NCBI GenBank assembly: GCA_010119145.1
Contig: JAACSU010000007.1
Location: 391,869 to 455,868, forward strand
DNA from: Candidatus Gracilibacteria bacterium
Lineage (GTDB): Bacteria; Patescibacteriota; Gracilibacteria; BD1-5; UBA6164
Length of the DNA: 64,000 bases
Direction of reading: 5' to 3'
In this document: in pieces, positions 22,506-35,578 of the stretch
Layout: each line of letters begins with the position of its first letter
Position numbering within the stretch: the stretch's first letter is position 1
Notes under the pieces: model-generated
The model's database searches: none
Told to the model about the DNA's origin: nothing
What the model saw: the letters and a program-made list of their open reading frames with translations, nothing else
Position numbers and translations under genes: made by a program

Positions 22506-23470
22506 ACTTTTGTAATTTTACTTATAAAGAATCATTCTGAATATTCAGAAGGAATTACTCTTACACAATTTTCAGAAATTTCTTTTTTAAAAGTAAGTTT
22601 TTCAAATTGTCTCAGTCATTTCTTAGTCTTTATATACTTATTTTGCTCTAAGTCAATATTTTCTAACTGTAATTCAGGATATTTACATAATAAATAATGA
22701 ATTACTCACTCATTTTCTTCAGGTGCCATGGTACAAGTAGAATACAATAACTCTCCTCCAACTCTTAGATATGGAATGAGTGCATCACAAATTCATTTCT
22801 GTATGCTGTAGTATTTTTTTATCTGGCCGAGTGACCAGTTTTCTAAAAATTTTGTATTTGATAAACTTACAGCTCATTCTCAACTACACGGAGCATCAAT
22901 GAGAATCATATCAAAATAGTTAAGTTCCTCGATGTGTTTTGCTATGTTTTTAACGTCATCATGAATGGTATTGATATTTTCATATCAAAGCTTCTCAAAG
23001 TTATGAGTCATCTTCTCATAGCGAATTTTTGATGATTCAAAAGCCCAAATTTCCGCATCTGGATATTGTTCTCGCAGTTGACCTGTTTTTCATCCTGGAG
23101 CTGCGCAAGCATCAAGTATTTTTAAGCTTTTAATTTTTCATTTTTCATTTGAAAAATACTGAACGGGAATCTGACTTGAAATTCATTGCATATATATTTT
23201 TCAAGCTTTGTAGATTTTGAGTCTCCATAAATCTGATTCTTGGACATTCTCATCAAATAAATAGCATCAAGCAGGAAACTCTAATTTTGTATATGACAAA
23301 GAAGCCTTAAAAAAAGCTTCTTCTATTTCAGTTTCAGTTGATTTTAATGCATTAAGTCTACAGCTGACACTTCGTCTTTCTTGTGAAATTGAAGTTTTCA
23401 AAAGATCGAACTCTTCTTTTGAAAAGATTTCCGCAAGTCGTAATGTAAGATTTTCAGGAATTGTGTTCAT
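22493..23470 (-). CDS. RsmB/NOL1/Nop2-type RNA m5C methyltransferase
   Basis: This 325-residue protein is a SAM-dependent RNA (cytosine-5) methyltransferase. The N-terminal helical region includes ISQERRSVSCRLNALKSTET, as in the family. The S-adenosylmethionine site LKILDACAAPGGKTGQL and the motif DMILIDAPCSGEGAVSLS with catalytic Cys are clear. The second catalytic Cys is in GELLYSTCTMAPEENEGV. The C-terminus ends GFFISKITKVGTE, like the usual GFF-x-A-x-L ending. The ATG overlaps an in-frame TGA of the upstream YgjV-like gene as ATGA. Confidence 0.92.
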
Positions 23471-24111
23471 ATAATTTGTCGGTAATGGATAACTCTATCA
23501 TGTATAAAGATAAACCTATCATAATCAGGTCTGCTTCTTTTCCAAAGAATATCTTTAATTTTGTTAGCATAGTATTTTGTTCCACCTTCAGGATGTAACA
23601 TTCTGTACACTGTTAAGAGGAGAATAATTTGCACAAAGGACTCATTTAGGATTCAACTTATTGATCAAACACTGATTTGATATACGAGCCAAAGTGATGA
23701 ATTAAACATCATAGCAAGTCGAAGCTTAATTTTTTCTAAGAAAAAATATGAATAGGCTCATGACATTGAGGTAATAATCGGAATTATAGAAAATAAACCA
23801 TCAAAAGTGAAATAAGCTGCAACTAAAGTAGTGAGTATAATCGCCATAAATGCTCACTTACTTCTTTTGTATCTCAGAGAAAGTGCGAAACGAAATACAT
23901 AAATAATAACTGCTGCAAGTCACGCATATAATCCCATCAAGTAAAAATGAGCTCACCAAAAGAGTGAAGATATGAGTATGAGTTTTTTAACAGTCATATC
24001 ATCTTTTTGAAAATAGGCTATCATCGTTGCAATCATAGCCATAAATCCGGTGATTTGCGCAAAAGGATCTCTGAGAATAAACTCAATGTATAGACTGATT
24101 AATTCTATCAC
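23344..24111 (-). CDS. YgjV-like inner-membrane protein, copy 1
   Basis: This protein belongs to the Imp-YgjV membrane family, with six or so hydrophobic helices and the FAQITGFMAMIATMIAYFQK and SSLFWGAHFYLMGLYAGLAA segments. It has a GTG start; no ATG exists before the preceding stop. If UGA is read as glycine the frame runs to a TAA at 23344, giving 255 residues and a 127-base out-of-frame overlap with the methyltransferase gene. If the TGA at 23467-23469 stops translation, the protein has 214 residues, matching its 215-residue paralogue next door. Confidence 0.75.
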
Positions 24112-24170
24112 AGGTACAACTTATGAAGTAATATAGTTATATTAAAACATAATTTAAAAATATAGTCAAA

Positions 24171-24818
24171 TTATTCAAATCTATCTTTATCTCTGTAAAA
24201 TACATATCTTCAGAAATTAACTCTCACAGGTGCTCTTCAAATTCTTCTTTTGAATCGATCAAGTATTTTTTCTTTTTTCTCAGCTCCAGTCATAAATTTA
24301 TAAACAGAATAAATAATAGTTCATTGAACTATTATTTCATTAGTAACTCAACTCATAGAACCAGTGTTGTAATGGTAAAAAAGCCACATAAATGATACTC
24401 ATGCCAACAGTAATCGAAGTCTTACCTTTTCTAAAAAGAAGAATCAATAACTTGATATTGCCGTCGCTATAAGAGGTATAATAGAAATAATCTTTCCATC
24501 AAAACTATAGAGTCCAAGTGCAATACTGACAGCTAATATTGCCATAAATACTGAAACACTCTTTTTATATTTAAGCGAGAGTATCAGTCTAATAAGTCAA
24601 ATAATTCAAGCAAGCAAAGCTCAATAATTTCACATAAAAATGAAATGTAGAAGCCAAAATATGGTAGCAGCAATAAATATTTTGATGGTTTTTGTATCAT
24701 CTGTCACAATAAAACCTGTGATTCATACAAACATTGCTATGAATCAAAATAATTGACCTAATGGATTTTCTAGAAATAAAGAAATCACTCCATTCAAGAG
24801 TGTTGAAATAAATTCCAT
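24171..24818 (-). CDS. YgjV-like inner-membrane protein, copy 2
   Basis: This 215-residue integral membrane protein is a paralogue of the gene at 23344. Shared segments include GQLFGFIAMFVGITGFIVTD, TIFWLLHFIFMGNYGALLAG and the C-terminal RRIGRAPVRVNFWRYVFYRD. The function of the YgjV family is unknown; similarity to Trp-Leu membrane transport-like proteins is loose. It lies 60 bases upstream of copy 1 in the same direction, and downstream of a DedA gene, so the cluster is envelope-related. Confidence 0.8.
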
Positions 24819-24876
24819 AATATGTAAATATAATTTAAAATTTTCTGGAGTATAAAAATGTTTTTAAAAACTTCAA

Positions 24877-25623
24877 TTATTTTTTATATTTTGCTTCCAT
24901 TTCTCTGTTTTTTTCTGACCAATATGCTCTGACACTTTCTTTTTTAAATTTCCAAAGATAGATTCATACACAAAAAATTATCACTAACATAAAATATCAC
25001 ATGTATTTAATTATAAGTTCATAGTATTCTGCAAAAAATATTCAAATTACTACAAAAGTTACTGCCCAAATTACTGAGGCAATTATGTTAAAAATCCAAA
25101 ATTTAGTTTTTAAAAATCACATACTTCCAGCAATAAATGGCAAAAATGCTCTTGCTTGTGGGTGAAATTTAGAGAGTATTATTCCCCAAGATCACCATGT
25201 ATTCACTCATTTTTTTAGATACTTTAATTCTGTTTGCTCTATTCCTACCCACATTCAATATTTCTTAAAAAATTCTTCACCGTAGTATTTTCATAAAAAA
25301 TATCAAATTGCATTAGATATTACCGATCATGCTATAGCTGATAGTAGTATTCATATAAATTGAGTTACTCAAAGTCATCCATAAAATCAACCTACTGATA
25401 TTAAAACAATTTGACCAGGCATTATCGTTCCAATTATTGGAAGAGACTCAATAAGAGCTGATAAAAATGCTACGAGATAATTCCATTTTCAAAGCACTTC
25501 AATCTGAGACTTTATCCATTCTATAATAGGGAGTAATAAGTCTGGTTTAAACATTGTAACGACGAGGAAAAGTATCATAGCAGTGAGAAATCAAAGTATG
25601 ATATAATGTATTATTTTTTTCAT
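24877..25623 (-). CDS. DedA/SNARE-associated family membrane protein
   Basis: This 248-residue membrane protein has the DedA pattern: LSALIESLPIIGTIMPGQIV near residue 50, GSVISNAIGYFLGKYYGEEF, and the amphipathic motif SKFHPQARAFLPFIAGSMG. DedA proteins flip or carry phospholipids such as undecaprenyl phosphate or phosphatidylethanolamine. The gene is divergent from secF. The tail KKESVRAYWSEKNREMEAKY is cytoplasmic and charged. Confidence 0.88.
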
Positions 25624-25734
25624 GTTTTTTTGTTATAGTTGCTTTATTATATGACTCCAATCTCTTTTACAAGTTAATTTTGTTTTCGTCGTATTTTGTG
25701 TACACTACCCACATTATTAACTTATTCATCATAT

Positions 25735-26748
25735 ATGAAGCTCGATATTATTTCATCTAGATTTGTCTACTTTACTATTTCTGGAGTTCTATTTGTTGTA
25801 TCATTATTATTTATACTTTTTTGAACTCTCAATCTTTGAATAGATATGACCTGAGGTTCACAAAATGAATTTTCATATGAAACTTACAATTTAGATATAG
25901 CTAGTGCGAGTCAAATTGCACAAACCCAAAAAGATATTATTAACCAGTCATGAAATATCATGAATACGGTTAATGTGTATAAAATCACAGGTGAAAATAC
26001 ATTTGTAGTAGAAGCTTGAATCTCAAATACTCTCAGTGATATAGAAAGTGAAGAATATAAAATAGTGTTTCGTGATAATCTAAAAACTGAGTATGCAAAG
26101 CTCTGAGATATCACACTTTCAAGATATACAAATATATGAGCCAGTTTTTGAGATTATATTAGAAATACAGCTAAGTTAACACTTATTATAGCGATAGGAG
26201 CCATTGCACTCTATATAGCTTATACATTTTCTGGAACTGTTTGAGGTATTACATCATTGAGTTTTGCTGCAATTACTATTATTACACTCTTTCATGATGT
26301 AGTAATTGCGAGTGGTATTTATATTCTGACTTCATATTTTTTCCCACAATTTCAAATTGATACTTTTTTTGTTACGGCACTCTTAACAATCCTCGGGTAT
26401 TCTATAAATGACACTATTGTTATATTTGATAGAATCAGATCAAACTTGCAAGAATTCGGTTGAAAATGAAAACAACTCTCAGAAATTATTAATCTTTCAG
26501 TGAATGAGACGATGACTCGAAGTATTTACACGAGTTTGACCATAGCTTTTGTATTGCTTTGTATTATTGTAATTTGACCAGAAAGTATTACTGGGTTCAC
26601 TCTCACTATGTTATATGGAACTATCATTGGTACATTTTCTTCTATATTTATTGCTTCACCACTTCTCTACGAATTTCACAAAAAAACTATTCTTACAGTC
26701 TATGAAAAAAAAGCAGACAGAACAGATGATGACAAAATGGTGGTTTAA
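25735..26748 (+). CDS. secF: Protein translocase subunit SecF
   Basis: This 337-residue membrane protein supports Sec export using the proton gradient. The first helix is followed by LNLGIDMTGGSQNEFSY, the SecD/F P1 motif. Later segments VGGITSLSFAAITIITLFHD and LLTILGYSINDTIVIFDRIR are the SecF core signature. The C-terminal SLTIAFVLLCIIVIGPESIT completes the six-helix arrangement. SecD is not adjacent, although secD-secF usually form an operon. Confidence 0.94.
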
Positions 26749-26763
26749 ATAATCTTTTCATGT

Positions 26764-28512
26764 ATGCATATATATCTACGTGCAATTCAATCATTTATAG
26801 AATTTCTTTGAAAAAAGAAATTCTATTTTATGTTATTATTTTGAGTTATAACTTCTGCTGTAGCACTTTCAGAAACTTTTATGGCTGCAAGAGTCATAGG
26901 TCTCATTGAAGAATATATTAAAAATTGAGATATAGTATCCTGAAAAATATTTAGTTACAATGTGCAATGGGGAATAGTTGTATTTGTTTCAATATGTTTA
27001 CAGTACATATACAGATATCATTTTGTAGATAAAAATATTCTCGATTTTTACGTTAATAATTTACAAACTACAGCTCAAAAGGCTCTGAGTATTCCATACT
27101 GAAAATACTTGCAAAAAAAGTCTTGAGAAGTATTTAAAAAGATTGAAAAATCACGAGAGTCGTTTATGAACTTTTTCTTTTTCTTTTATCTCAATTTAGT
27201 AAAAGACTTATCATGAATCTTGATAGCTATTTTTTTCTTGTTTTACATAGATGTTACGATGGCACTTATAACAACTTCTGGTATCCCATTTGCTATTATT
27301 ATTGGTATGTTTTTTAATAAAAAAACACTTAATCTACAAAATATAAATAATAAAAAAGAAGATGTTGTTTTTTGAGTGATATGAGATGCTATTACAAATT
27401 TTTCACTCCTTAAAATTCTAAATTTAGAGAAATCAATTAATACATATTTTCATAAAACTGAAGAAGAACTATTAGTGATACAATATGATATTTCAAAGAG
27501 ATGGGCTATTGCAAACGTATATATATGAGCACTTATTGCGATTCTTAGAATACTGGTATTAGGTTTTTGATTTTATTTTTTCCAAAACGGGAGTATCAAT
27601 TTTTCAGAGTTATTTTTATTTTTTTTACTGATCGGATGGATTTATTATCCATTGGGATGATTATTTGCTCAAATACGACAAGTTCAGCGATGGTGAGCCT
27701 GATTTACTGAATATTATGAAGAATTTGTTGATTCCTATGAAAAGGAAGATATGGATACTTGAAAAAATATAAAAATTTTGAAATGAAGCATTGAGTTTAA
27801 AAATGTATTCTTTTGATATACAGAATCTAAAAAAATATTAAAAAATATAAATCTTAAAATAGATGCTTGAACAAAAATAGCGCTCGTTTGAAATACTTGA
27901 GCAGGGAAGAGTACGATTGTAAACTTGTTACTCAGGTTTTGGGAAGTCTCTGAGTGAAGTATTATGCTTGATGATACTAACATATCAAAACTTAAGAAAT
28001 CATCACTCAGGAGTCATATATGAGTGGTATCACAGGACAATAGTTTATTTAATCTTTCTATCAAAGAGAATCTCTTATTTTCAAATCCAAAGGCAACTCA
28101 AAAACAAATAAAAGAAGCCTTATTTTCAGCACAAGCAGAGTTTGTGTATGAATTAGAGAATGGAATAGATACCGTGATTTGAGAGAGATGACTGAAACTC
28201 TCTGGTTGAGAAAAACAAAGGATCTCTATAGCTCGATTATTTTTAAAAAATCCTGAGATACTTATACTTGATGAAGCGACGTCTGCCCTTGATAATGTCA
28301 CGGAGAAAAAAATCGAAATAGCCTTAAAAAATCTCATGAAAGGAAAAACAAGTATTATTATTGCTCATAGACTCTCAACTATTCAACATGTTGACTCTAT
28401 TTTTTTACTTGAAAATTGAAAAATTGTAGAATCTGGCAATTATAAGGAACTCATATCAAAAAAGTGAAAATTTTGGAGTCTTGCAAACCCAGAGAAACTC
28501 ATTTTGTGATAA
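26764..28512 (+). CDS. ABC exporter with fused membrane and ATPase domains
   Basis: This 582-residue half-transporter has six membrane helices in the first 320 residues and a C-terminal ATPase. Walker A is [16 protein letters not shown], the Q-loop is [10 protein letters not shown], the ABC signature is [16 protein letters not shown], Walker B is [14 protein letters not shown] and the switch His is in [10 protein letters not shown]. It resembles MsbA and lipid or multidrug exporters and would work as a homodimer. The substrate cannot be told. Placement before uppS and ispA suggests an envelope lipid role. Confidence 0.92.
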
Positions 28513-28559
28513 GGTTAATTTTACTATAATACTCACCATTTATAAAAATATTTCAAATC

Positions 28560-29234
28560 ATGAATCATCTCGCAATTATAATGGACTGAAATCGTAGATG
28601 GGCTAAAGAACGTTTTATGCCTGCAATTTTTTGACATAAAGCGTGATTTGATACTGTAAAAAAAATCACGAAACACGCGAGAAATGCTTGAATTCAGTAT
28701 CTTACTCTATGGGCCCTCTCTACTGAGAACTTAGTGAAAAGAGACGCTGAAGAAATTGCTGGAATAATAAAAATAATAACGTATGTTCCAAAACTTTTGC
28801 CAGAGTTTATGGAAAATTGAGTAAAAATTCAAGTTATTTGAGATATATCAAAGCTTCCTGTTGAAACACAAAAAATTCTGAGTGATACTATAGAAATAAC
28901 TAAAAACAATACTGAAATATTTCTTACAATTGCTCTGGTATATGGAGGACAAAATGAAATAGTACGTGCCACAAAAAAAATTATACTCGCTTGAGTTAAT
29001 CCCGATGATCTTGATGAAACTGAGTTTAGAAAATATACCGACAGCGCAATTTTACCAGCTCCTGATATGATTATTAGGACTTGATGAGATGTTAGACATT
29101 CGTGATTTCTCCTCTATGACAGTGCGTATGCTGAGTATTATTTTACCAATAAAAATTGGCCTGAATTTGATGAAGAAGAACTTTTGAAAGCACTCGCTAG
29201 CTACAATGATCGAAAACGTAATTTTTGAAAATAA
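28560..29234 (+). CDS. uppS: Isoprenyl transferase (undecaprenyl diphosphate synthase)
   Basis: This 224-residue cis-prenyltransferase makes the C55 carrier lipid for cell-wall synthesis. IIMDGNRRWAKER at residues 6-18 holds the catalytic Asp. LTLWALSTENLVKRD, VKIQVIGDISKLP, LALVYGGQNEIVRA and the C-terminal PAPDMIIRTGGDVRHSGFLL follow in the usual order. The last motif usually reads RTSGE-x-R-x-SNF-L-WQ, so Gly-Asp-Val replaces Gly-Glu. It lies four bases before the polyprenyl synthase, which would supply its allylic substrate. Confidence 0.95.
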
Positions 29235-29237
29235 AAT

Positions 29238-30131
<894 letters not shown>

Positions 30132-30146
30132 TTTAATAAATACCGT

Positions 30147-30752
30147 ATGAATTCAAAGATTAGTAAACTTTTTGCAGATATAGATGCAAAAAAAGAAGAA
30201 ATTAAAAAAGAGTATGAAAAACTAAGGAAGAAATACGACTTCTCAGTAGAAAACGGCAGAATTAAATTTTCAAATAAAGCGAAAGAATATCAAAAATGAT
30301 TTAAAGTCCCTCTCAAGGACTACGCAGTTCCTAAAAGTGTGAGACATTTTATCTCTATGCCATTTATTTATGGCATGATAATTCCTGGATTTGTATTAGA
30401 TGTTTGATTATTTTTATATCAACAAACGGCTTTTAGACTTTATAAAATCCCACTTGTAAAGCGTTCAGATTATATTGTATTTGATAGAAGACATTTAAAT
30501 TACTTGAATTTAATCCAAAAAGTAAACTGTCTGTATTGCTCTTATATGAATGGTTTGTTTTCATTTGCTGTTGAAGTTTGATGACGAACTGAAAAGTATT
30601 GGTGTCCAATTAAAGCTGCTAAAAGAAAAAAAGGAGGTCATGAATGGGAACAACATTTTGCTGATTATTGAGATCCAGAAGAATTTAAAAAAAATTTTAA
30701 TTCAACAAAAGAATACTACAAAGCAAAAAACATAAAAAAAGAAACAGTTTAA
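30147..30752 (+). CDS. Conserved hypothetical protein with CxxC motif and membrane segment
   Basis: This 201-residue protein has a basic, coiled N-terminal region (to about residue 60) and a hydrophobic segment near 76-97 (PFIYGMIIPGFVLDVGLFLY). A central motif LNLIQKVNCLYCSYMNG with paired Cys is near 128-144. The rest is positively charged. I recall this type as an uncharacterised membrane protein found widely in proteobacteria, but assign no function. The Cys pair could bind metal or be redox-active. Its stop codon falls in the terminator loop. Confidence 0.7.
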
Positions 30753-30767
30753 GCTGTTTCTTTTTTT
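30734..30767. terminator. Shared bidirectional terminator
   Basis: AAAGAAACAG, loop TTTAAG and CTGTTTCTTT with A and T runs. Both the plus-strand gene (TAA at 30750-30752) and the convergent tatD (TAA at 30749-30751) end inside the loop, so the two stop codons overlap by two bases. Confidence 0.9.
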
Positions 30768-31576
30768 ATGTTAAATATTTCTAGTGAATTTTGAAAAACT
30801 ATTTTTTTAATTACATTGTCATCTTCAGGACGTATATGTTGTAACATATCGAGTACATGTATCGTAAATGCTGGTTCATTTTCTATTTTTCCTCTATGAG
30901 GGCTTGGAGTTAAGTAAGGACTATCTGTTTCTATAATAATATTTTTCAGTGGTATTCAAATTGCAGCATCTCTTGTTTTTTGTGCACTTTTAAATGTAAG
31001 GACTCATCAGAAACCAAGTTTGCATTCAGGTGCAAATTTAATGAGCTCAAGAGCATAGTCCAAATCCTCGCTGTAACAATGAAATATAAAATTTGTAAAA
31101 TTTTCATTTCTTAGTATTTCAAATACATCATTCGCGGATTCTCTATTATGAATTACAATGGGGAGTCATAATTTTTTTGCGAGTGCTATATGGGCAATAA
31201 AAAACTCCTTTTGAATTTCTTTAATTTTTTTCTCTGAGATTCAAGAGTTTGTACTTAATTTTTCTAGCCAATAATAATCAAGTCACGTTTCTCAAAGAGC
31301 AACGACGTTCTGAGAATTATTTTTATAGAGTGTTTCTAGAGTTTTAATTACTTCTTCTACATTATCTATATAATCTAGCACATGAGTTGGATGTATTCAA
31401 ATAACCGCAAATACTCAAGTATTTTCCTGTGCTAATGCAACATTTAATTGAGAACTTTGCATGTCGACTGAAACTGTATTGAGAAATTTTCATCACTGTG
31501 ATAAAAAGTTAGCAATGACTTCATTCTGAGTTTTTTCTTTTGCAAGATACGGGTGACAATGTGTATCGTATAACAT
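30749..31576 (-). CDS. tatD: TatD family metal-dependent DNase
   Basis: This 275-residue TIM-barrel nuclease has the metal-binding start MLYDTHCHPYLA, the IGIHPTHVLDY segment, VVALGETGLDYYW with the metal Glu, LPIVIHNRESANDVFEIL and ETDSPYLTPSPHRG with the catalytic Asp. TatD proteins have 3'-5' exonuclease activity. The last codons and stop lie in a terminator shared with the neighbouring gene. Confidence 0.94.
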
Positions 31577-31580
31577 AGAC

Positions 31581-32117
31581 TTAATTAATAGCTCACTGAC
31601 TACTGAGTAAATATTTTTCTCAAACGGAATCTGTGAAATTAGTATTAATAAGATTTACTTGTGCAACTTTGTCGTTGAGTTTCGTATACAGTACTTTAAA
31701 TATTTCCGTTTCAGATTCTATGTCTAAAGATGACTTAAAATTAATAATAATAGTCTCAAGTCAAGGAGTGTTATCTATAGTAGTGTAAGTGATATCTGGA
31801 CTACTACTATTTGGAATTTCTATTTCTAAAATATCTGGATCATACGTCACTGTAAATGAAATTTCAGATACATCTTGCATGGCAGCAGTATTTTGAATAA
31901 CTATTGAAGAATCAGTGAATGTTGCAAATAAATCAGCATTACTATTTACCAATTCGGTATCATTTGAGATTCAAATAGTACTTGCTTTCAGTAAGTCTGA
32001 ATCAATATTTCACTGAAGTAGCAGATTAATTCATAGTGCAAAAAAAACACTGAGAGAAAAAATACCAAGATGCGTGATAAGTGAGTGACGCTTATATTTT
32101 TGAAATATGTCTTTCAT
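31581..32117 (-). CDS. Membrane-anchored protein with cohesin-like domain
   Basis: This 178-residue protein has a cytoplasmic basic start, one membrane helix near residues 15-38 and an extracytoplasmic domain rich in beta residues. EISFTVTYDPDILEIE in the domain resembles the first strands of cohesin-like folds (typical V-x-Y-D-P-x-x-L). The similarity is short and by eye only. It starts 73 bases after uvrC and ends four bases before tatD, so it may be co-transcribed with them. Confidence 0.6.
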
Positions 32118-32189
32118 AGATATGTACTGGAAATAATAGCTATATTGTAATATATTTTGTGTAGATTGCAAAGCAATGACAAGTTTGTG

Positions 32190-34061
32190 TTACATCAGGA
32201 GTCAATGGTCATCAAGTATTTGCGTAACTTTAAGTCATAATTTGGATTCAATATCGCTTCTTGACATAGCTTTAAGTCAACCAACGCTTCAAAAATTTCG
32301 AATTATTTTTTTACGAGTTACAGGTCAAATTCATGGGAGTGACTCTAAAATATTTTTTTTCATATTAGCGCTTCTTGCATCTCTATTAAACGTAATAGCA
32401 AATCTGTGAGCCTCATCACGAATAGATTGTACCAGTCTTAACTGAGGTGAGTCTTTGGAGAGTACAATACTTTTTGAAATACCAGGGAGAAAGAGTTCTT
32501 CTTCTTGTTTTGCGAGACTGACTATCTGCAATTCTCTTATTGCTTTTTCTGAAGCTTCAAAACTGAGCTCTTTAATTTCTAGACTCTTATATTTTTGCTC
32601 TAGATTATCGATAAATTCATTTTGAATTCTCACAACTGAACCAAGTTGTCACTTTCCACCATCAATGATAATAAGATCAGGAATATTTCATAATTTTATC
32701 ATTTCTAAGAGTCTACGTTCAAAAATCTCTTTCATAGAACCAAAATCATCAATTTTTCATTGACTGAGATTTTTAATATGAAATTTTCTATATTTTTTGG
32801 GATTTGTTCGTCAGTTTTCAATCACACTTCTACTCGCTACCGTATGTGTTCCTGAGAGATGAGAGATATCATTACACTCGAATACAATATCTTTTTTATT
32901 TACTTGTGTATATCATAAAATATCCAGTAAATCTGACATGGTAGATTTTGTGAAGTTTTTAGCCGATAGAGACCCCAAGTATTTTTTATGAGCATAATTA
33001 TATAAATTCTTGTAACAGAGTCTCAGAACATCAAATTTCCCTCATATTTTAGGAACCTCAGTCTTAATTCATTGGGTTAATCACTCTACGGCGAACGGAA
33101 TAATATAGGTAGCTGTATCTGCTTCCTCAAGATGATCAATATATCTATTCTCTACAAAGGTTTTCAGTACTTCATGACTATCTTCCTCTAATGAGTTTTC
33201 AATTTCGTAGTTAAAGTATCACATTATGACACTATTACGAATCTCTATACATCAAACATAGGTATTTCCATATTTTTCGAGTATATTTATAACATCATAA
33301 TTTCCATTTACAAAGTCTCTGACTATTTGCTCTTCTTGCGTTATTCTGAGTGAATCAATATCTATCTTGAGTTTTGCAGCTTCTTCAAATTTTAATTCAG
33401 CTGCATACGCAAGCATTTTACGAGTAAGTCACTCTGCTATATGATTTACATTTCCTTTTAAAAAATCCTCTATCTCTGATATTTTTTCCTTGTAGTACGT
33501 TTCTATCTCTGCGAGCGTGATATCAGGTTTTTCTCTATGGGTATTATTTTTAAATATATACTGATCAAGATTATATTGTCTTCAGACTCTGAAGAAATGG
33601 ATTCCGTAACATCAATATCAATATACTTTTTTAATGATTCGTAGCAAATTGCTGACGTAAAATCCATGTGTGTAAGGCCCAAAATATTTTCAAGATTTTG
33701 TTTTAAATCTTGTTTTGATAACCTTTGGAAATTGCTCGTCTGTTATCTTGATATAATAATAATTTTTATCATCTTTGAGAAGTATATTATATTGAGGTTT
33801 GTGTTCCTTGATAAGTGATCTCTCCAGAATTAAACTCTCTGTCTCATTATTAGTGATAATAATTTTTATGTCGACAATTTGCCGAACCATAATTTTTTTT
33901 TGAACTGTTAGCTTTGTATGACTTCTAAAGTAACTATTGACTCTATCTTTAAGACGTACAGATTTACCAATATAGATTATTTCTCAAGACGTATTAAAAA
34001 ACTGGTAAATACCAGGTGTTTTTGGAAGGTCTCTCAGAATATTTTCTATATACTCACTCAT
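32190..34061 (-). CDS. uvrC: Excinuclease ABC subunit C
   Basis: This 623-residue nuclease makes both incisions in nucleotide excision repair. The GIY-YIG domain is at the N-terminus (LPKTPGIYQFFNTSGEIIYIGKSVRL). The middle carries a UvrB-binding region. The C-terminal RNase H-like domain has PDLIIIDGGK-type sequence (about 32680) and EAHRFAITFNRDAR, and the end has the helix-hairpin-helix ESLPGIGPVTRKKIIRNFGS. Length is normal. UvrA and UvrB are not in the window, but uvrD is at 268. Confidence 0.94.
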
Positions 34062-34074
34062 TATATCTTCAATA

Positions 34075-34758
34075 TTATCTTAAGTCCAACGTATACGCTG
34101 AATCTTTGTCATCTACTTCCTCTGATTCTTCATCATACTCTTCATCAGATTGATGATGGTGTTTCAATCGAGTGTTTATGTGATCTGGTAATCAGTTATT
34201 TTGAAGATAATCTTTTACTACTCAACTGAGCGTATCCATAACGAGATCAAAATTATTATCTTGTTCTTCATCCTCAGGTGGATTTATATATTCTTCGATT
34301 ACTGTGATGGCTCTGTGAGGTGCATATGCACTATAAATAGCGATTTCTTCATCACCAAATTTATGAATAATAATATCTCCTTTATTAAAAATTGTATCCC
34401 ATATTCTATGTTTATCCACTTCGAGTCATTCAATACTTTCTAAATGAATACTCTGAACATTTGTTTTTAAAAGCGACCATTCCAAGTCATAAATTGCTTG
34501 CTCTGTGATAATCCAAACATCATTGTACCAATTATAGAGCTCATACACTATTTTCCAAAATACTAAAAGCAAAAGAATCTCTAAAATAAAGAAGGGGACT
34601 ATGTCACGGACTCTTTCAGATTGATAATACAAAAAAGACGGAATGAGTGCTCAAAAACTGAGCCATAAAAGATATTTATCAAATACTATAAGCCAATGTT
34701 GGTGAATTATAGCTTGAATACTTTGACCATCAGGTATATGTTTTTGATAAAATTTCAT
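34075..34758 (-). CDS. Membrane protein with PH-like domain
   Basis: This 227-residue protein has two hydrophobic segments (residues 30-50 and 55-78) and then a region like the bacterial PH domain: YNDVWIITEQAIYDLEW, LESIEGLEVDKHRIWD and GDIIIHKFGDEEIAIYSA. The C-terminal tail is strongly acidic (DEEYDEESEEVDDKD). The role is unknown; such proteins often sit on the inner membrane. It lies 13 bases before uvrC and one base after the exonuclease stop. Confidence 0.65.
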
Positions 34759-34759
34759 A

Positions 34760-35578
34760 TTATAAACTTATTTCTATACCAACTGGACAGTGATCACTTC
34801 ATAGGACATCATCTCGAATGAATGCTCTCTCAACTTTATCAATTATACTTTTTGAAGTAAGGAAATAATCTATCCTCCAGCCGACGTTTCGAGCTCTTGC
34901 TCAAGCTCTGTAACTCCACCATGAATATCGATCGATACTATCAGGGTTTTTATATCGAAATGTATCTATAAAACCTCCATCTATAAAATTATCCATTCAT
35001 TCTCTTTCTTCTCGCGTAAATCAAGCACTCATGGTATTTTGTTTGGGTCTAGCAAGGTCTATTTCTCTATGGGCTACATTGAGGTCTCCACAAATAATAA
35101 CTGGCTTAGATTGTTCTAAATACTGTAAATATTGTAAAAATGCCTTATCCCATACTGAGTATCTATAATTGAGTCTCGATAAATCATCTTTTGAGTTAGG
35201 AGTGTAAACGGTTATGTAAAAATAGTTTTCAAATTCTAGGCATGATACTCTTCATTCATGATTCTCTAGGAGAGTCTCGTCAACATATTCTATGCTTTTT
35301 GTGTCATAACTTGCTTCAGGAATTCAATATATAACATTAAGAGCTTCTTGTTTTGAAAATACTGCTGTTCCAGAATATCCAGGTCTGCTTGCTGGGTTCC
35401 AGTACATATGATATCAAAGTGTCTCAAGTTCAGCGATATCCTTTTTTGTAATTTGAGAAGGATTTCCTTTAATTTCTTGAAATCAAGCAACATCTGGGTT
35501 TTCCTCTTTGAGATACTCTATAAAATTTTTTTTAAGAACAGCCCGAATTCAATTCACGTTCCATGAGATGAGTTTCAT
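34760..35578 (-). CDS. exoA: Exodeoxyribonuclease III / AP endonuclease
   Basis: This 272-residue enzyme nicks DNA at abasic sites. The family motifs are present: [13 protein letters not shown] at the start, VAGFQEIKGN with metal Glu, the YTPNS loop, [52 protein letters not shown] and [11 protein letters not shown] with the catalytic His. Length is normal. It is the first gene of a minus-strand repair cluster with uvrC. Confidence 0.95.

Noticed and set aside
30550-30735. A 61-residue frame at 30550
   Set aside because: It is an out-of-frame shadow inside the CxxC protein gene, which continues through TGA codons to 30752.
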